This document shows positions 6,641 through 9,554 of a DNA stretch of 9,554 nucleotides, piece by piece. Made by a program: the position numbers and the translations under genes. The stretch's first letter is position 1; each line of letters opens with the position of its first letter. The notes below the pieces were generated by a model, which saw only the letters and a program-made list of their open reading frames with translations, was not told the DNA's origin and made no database searches. The stretch comes from Cyanobacteria bacterium UBA8803 (lineage in GTDB: Bacteria > Cyanobacteriota > Cyanobacteriia > Cyanobacteriales > Coleofasciculaceae): NCBI GenBank assembly GCA_003505715.1, contig DNXU01000546.1:1-9554 (forward strand). The letters run 5' to 3'.

Positions 6641-9250
6641 CTATCGGCTCGCTGCCGCAGGCATCCCCAAAATATCTTCTATCTTGGGCATTTGTTCCAA
6701 CGGAATTACCCGTCCTTCATCTTCAAAACCAGCGATTTGATCGAAATTCAAATATCGATACAAATCTCCAGCAAAGGGATTAATCTTCTTGGCCACAATA
6801 TCCATATATTCCTGGACAGTTGGAACTCGACCTAACAGCGCACAAACAGCTGATAATTCAGCAGAACCGAGATAAACTCGTGCATCCTTACCCATACGGT
6901 TGTTGAAATTGCGCGTTGATGTGGAGAACACCGTTGCCCCATCTTCTACACGCGCCTGATTGCCCATACATAGACTACAACCGGGGAGTTCTGTTCTCGC
7001 GCCTGCTGCACCAAACGTGCCGTAAACTCCTTCTTCTTTGAGTTGTTGCTCATCCATGCGGGTGGGGGGACAAATCCACAGGCGCACCTTCACAGGTGGT
7101 TCGCCTTCCAACACCTTAGCAGCAGCGCGGTAGTGACCGATATTGGTCATACAAGATCCGATGAATACCTCATCAATGCGATCGCCTGCTACCTCAGATA
7201 ACAGCTTGACATTATCCGGGTCATTGGGTGCGGCAACGATTGGCTCCTTGATTTCATTCAAGTCAATCTCGATAATTTCTACATACTCGGCATCGGGATC
7301 GGCTGCCATCAGGACTGGATTTGCCAACCATTCTTCCATCTTGGCAACGCGGCGCATGATAGTACGGGCATCTTGATAGCCTCGCGCTACCATATTTTTC
7401 AATAGCGCCACATTGGAACGCAGATACTCCGAGACTGTCTCTACACCTAATTTAATTGTACAACCAGCACAGGAACGTTCAGCAGTGGCATCGGTGAGTT
7501 CAAAGGCTTGCTCGACTTTTAAATCTGGCAATCCTTCAATTTCCATAATCCGTCCGGAGAAGATATTTTTCTTATTCTGCTTCTCCACCGTCAACAATCC
7601 TTTTTGCATAGCGACGTAGGGAATGGCATTAACGATATCCCGCAGCGTCATCCCTGGTTGTAACTCTCCTTTGAACCGCACTAAAACTGATTCCGGCATA
7701 TCTAAAGGCATGGCACCCAACGCTGCGGCAAATGCTACTAACCCAGAACCTGCGGGGAAGGAAATTCCTAAAGGGAAGCGGGTATGGGAGTCACCGCCAG
7801 TACCGACGGTATCAGGCAATAGCATCCGGTTCAGCCAAGAATGGATAATGCCATCACCGGGACGTAGAGCCACACCGCCACGGGAGGCGAAGAAGTCGGG
7901 GAGTTCTTTGTGAGTTTTGACATCAACTGGCTTGGGATAGGCGGCAGTGTGGCAGAAACTCTGCATAACTAAATCTGTACTGAACCCCAGACAGGCGAGT
8001 TCTTTAAGTTCGTCCCGCGTCATCGGGCCAGTGGTATCCTGGGAACCAACGGTCGTCATGAGGGGTTCGCAAGATGTACCGGGACGAACACCAGGTAAAC
8101 CGCAGGCTTTCCCCACCATTTTCTGAGCCAGAGTAAAGCCTTTGCCCGTATCTGCTGGTATTTGGGGACGGATGAAGAGGGGACTGGGTGCTAGTCCCAA
8201 AGCTTCGCGGGTTTTATCGGTGAGACTGCGCCCAATTAGTAAGGGAATGCGTCCCCCAGCCCGGACTTCATCAAGAATAGTATCGGGTTTGAGGGTAAAG
8301 CTTGAAATGACCTCTCCTGCTTCGTTGGTGATTTCTCCTTGATAAGGATGGATGGTAATTACCATCCCTGTTTCTAGCTGAGAAACATCGCACTCGATCG
8401 GTAATGCGCCGGAATCTTCAGCGGTATTAAAGAAAATGGGCGCGATCTTCCCGCCTAAAATATAGCCCCCACTACGCTTGTTGGGAACGTAGGGAATATC
8501 CTCCCCGATATGCCACAGTAAGGAGTTAATAGCTGATTTACGAGAGGAACCCGTACCTACCACATCCCCGACATAAGCTACTGGGTGCCCTTTGTCTTTA
8601 AGTTGAGCAATGGTTGCTATACCTCCCGACATCCGAGATTCCAACATTGCTAAGGCGTGCAAGGGAATATCCGGACGAGTTGTAGCGTGGGTGGCGGGGG
8701 ATAGATCGTCGGTATTGGTTTCTCCCGGCACCTTAAATACGGTAACAGTAATGCTTTCCGGCAGCTTAGGACGCCGGATAAACCAAGCAGCATTAACCCA
8801 AGCGTCAACCACCTGCTTGGCGTAGGGGTTGATATCTGACAGAGTCAAAACGTCGTGGAAGGCATCAAATACCAGCAGTATTTTACTTAAGGCAGTGGCA
8901 GCCTCAGCAGCTAAGAGACTGTCATGAGACTTGAGGAGTTCGACGAGGGATTGAACGTTATACCCACCCACCATCGTCCCTAACAAGTCTACGGCACCTT
9001 GGCGACTGAGGAGGGGGCTGGTCACTTCACCTTTAGCGATCGCAGTTAAAAACCCAGCTTTCACATAAGCGGCTTGATCCACGCCAGGAGGAATGCGATC
9101 GCGCAACAATTCCATCAATGTCTCTGCCTCACCAGGGGGCGGATTTTTGAGCAGTTCGCATAGTTCTGATGTTTGCTGTGCATTGAGTGGCAGGGGGGGA
9201 ATGCCTAAAGCTGCTCTTTCAGCAACGTGTTTGCGATAGGAATCAAGCAT
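6641..9250 (-). CDS. acnB: Aconitate hydratase B (bifunctional aconitase / 2-methylisocitrate dehydratase)
   Basis: Cytosolic [4Fe-4S] enzyme that converts citrate to isocitrate through cis-aconitate; AcnB enzymes can also act on 2-methylisocitrate. In cyanobacteria this step supplies isocitrate and 2-oxoglutarate for nitrogen assimilation. With the ATG at 9248-9250 the protein has 869 residues, close to the 865 of E. coli AcnB, and starts [20 protein letters not shown] like that family. Domain order is AcnB-specific: an N-terminal HEAT-like helical domain (about 1-155), the swivel domain with [13 protein letters not shown] (228-240), then catalytic domains 1-3. The predicted cluster ligands are present: Cys700 in [10 protein letters not shown], and Cys758 and Cys761 in [10 protein letters not shown]. 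The active-site stretch [12 protein letters not shown] follows. A TTG six bases upstream is in frame but too close to the ribosome-binding site. No truncation is seen. The gene stands alone. Confidence 0.98.
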   Translation of the reverse strand: MLDSYRKHVAERAALGIPPLPLNAQQTSELCELLKNPPPGEAETLMELLRDRIPPGVDQAAYVKAGFLTAIAKGEVTSPLLSRQGAVDLLGTMVGGYNVQSLVELLKSHDSLLAAEAATALSKILLVFDAFHDVLTLSDINPYAKQVVDAWVNAAWFIRRPKLPESITVTVFKVPGETNTDDLSPATHATTRPDIPLHALAMLESRMSGGIATIAQLKDKGHPVAYVGDVVGTGSSRKSAINSLLWHIGEDIPYVPNKRSGGYILGGKIAPIFFNTAEDSGALPIECDVSQLETGMVITIHPYQGEITNEAGEVISSFTLKPDTILDEVRAGGRIPLLIGRSLTDKTREALGLAPSPLFIRPQIPADTGKGFTLAQKMVGKACGLPGVRPGTSCEPLMTTVGSQDTTGPMTRDELKELACLGFSTDLVMQSFCHTAAYPKPVDVKTHKELPDFFASRGGVALRPGDGIIHSWLNRMLLPDTVGTGGDSHTRFPLGISFPAGSGLVAFAAALGAMPLDMPESVLVRFKGELQPGMTLRDIVNAIPYVAMQKGLLTVEKQNKKNIFSGRIMEIEGLPDLKVEQAFELTDATAERSCAGCTIKLGVETVSEYLRSNVALLKNMVARGYQDARTIMRRVAKMEEWLANPVLMAADPDAEYVEIIEIDLNEIKEPIVAAPNDPDNVKLLSEVAGDRIDEVFIGSCMTNIGHYRAAAKVLEGEPPVKVRLWICPPTRMDEQQLKEEGVYGTFGAAGARTELPGCSLCMGNQARVEDGATVFSTSTRNFNNRMGKDARVYLGSAELSAVCALLGRVPTVQEYMDIVAKKINPFAGDLYRYLNFDQIAGFEDEGRVIPLEQMPKIEDILGMPAAASR

Positions 9251-9260
9251 TGACAAGTAT

Positions 9261-9265
9261 CTCCT
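9261..9265 (-). promoter_or_regulatory. Ribosome-binding site of acnB
   Basis: On the minus strand AGGAG lies 10 nt before the ATG at 9248-9250 but only 4 nt before the in-frame TTG at 9254-9256. Together with the family's usual N-terminus ([14 protein letters not shown]), this favours the ATG as start. Confidence 0.75.
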
Positions 9266-9316
9266 GGAGGTAGCATCTGCCAGATTGTCGCAGTTTCGTT
9301 CAAGGTTTTCAACTAA

Positions 9317-9358
9317 GGGATGAGGAGTGAGGGATGAAGGATGAGGGATGAGGGATGA
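9317..9358. repeat. Heptanucleotide tandem repeat (STRR-like), six units
   Basis: Six 7-bp units based on GGGATGA: four exact (9317-9323, 9331-9337, 9345-9351, 9352-9358) and two variants (GGAGTGA at 9324-9330 and AGGATGA at 9338-9344). Short heptameric tandem repeats (STRR) are known from filamentous cyanobacteria. The array ends 67 bp upstream of the acnB start, so it probably lies in its leader or promoter region. Unit number may vary between strains. Confidence 0.85.
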
Positions 9359-9365
9359 GGAGGAA

Positions 9366-9554
9366 ACCGATTATCTTGGCGAGGTTGTTCATAATGTAAT
9401 CGTGCGCTTCACGAGCTTGGTATCCAACACATCAACTCGCATCAAATCCTCATCAGGTTTAAAATACTGCTAGGTGTTTATAAAAGTCCGATGCTACTGG
9501 ACATTATACAATTTCGTTCTTAAGGAAGGAGATTAGGGACTGCCAAAAAATAAA
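9366..9554. other. Gene-free upstream region of acnB
   Basis: No convincing gene or RNA is visible. A short minus-strand frame (9392-9469, 26 codons between stops, stop at 9389-9391) contains YFKPDEDLMRVDVLD and could be a gene relic, but it is too short to call. The region ends in the AT-rich tract CCAAAAAATAAA. The window stops before the next gene. Confidence 0.5.
9503..9508 (-). promoter_or_regulatory. Possible -10 box upstream of acnB
   Basis: A perfect TATAAT on the minus strand, about 250 nt before the acnB ATG. No good -35 hexamer stands at 16-18 bp. If used, the acnB leader would be long and would include the heptanucleotide array. Confidence 0.25.

Noticed and set aside
9251..9256. 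TTG start for acnB two codons upstream
   Set aside because: It is only 4 nt from AGGAG and adds residues not found at the start of AcnB proteins; the ATG at 9248-9250 fits better.
9317..9358. Repeat array as a CRISPR
   Set aside because: The units are 7 bp and directly abutting, with no spacers.

Overview
The window looks like chromosomal DNA of a filamentous cyanobacterium. The evidence is five HIP1 octamers (GCGATCGC), a heptanucleotide tandem repeat of the STRR kind, a secreted haemagglutinin-type protein ending in a CHAT protease domain, an AcnB-type aconitase, and dispersed palindromic elements between genes. The species cannot be named from this sequence alone.

Layout. Bases 1-3513 (+) hold the 3' part of a very large gene; its start lies outside the window. 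It encodes a repetitive Asn/Thr/Gly-rich beta-helix passenger, a Pro/Asn-rich linker, an exact 42-bp tandem repeat and a C-terminal caspase-like CHAT domain with both catalytic residues. A 133-bp palindromic MITE-like element follows (3604-3736), then a small four-helix membrane protein on the minus strand (3800-4228). The gap 4229-4777 contains what looks like the C-terminal relic of a TetR-type regulator. Bases 4778-6454 (+) encode a polytopic GT-C-like membrane protein. A second copy of the palindromic element lies at 6477-6606. Bases 6641-9250 (-) encode a complete aconitase B. Upstream of acnB are a ribosome-binding site, a heptanucleotide repeat and an otherwise featureless tail.

No operon is visible. 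Gene directions alternate (+ - + -), so 3' ends meet in two places, and each convergent gap carries one copy of the same element. The two copies have the same outer flanks in the same orientation, but their central loops are reverse complements of one another. This suggests that the core of the element has flipped in one copy. It is the most unusual structural signal in the window. The genes do not form one pathway: acnB is central carbon metabolism, the GT-C-like protein probably acts in envelope glycan transfer, and the CHAT-haemagglutinin is a probable surface or secreted accessory protein.
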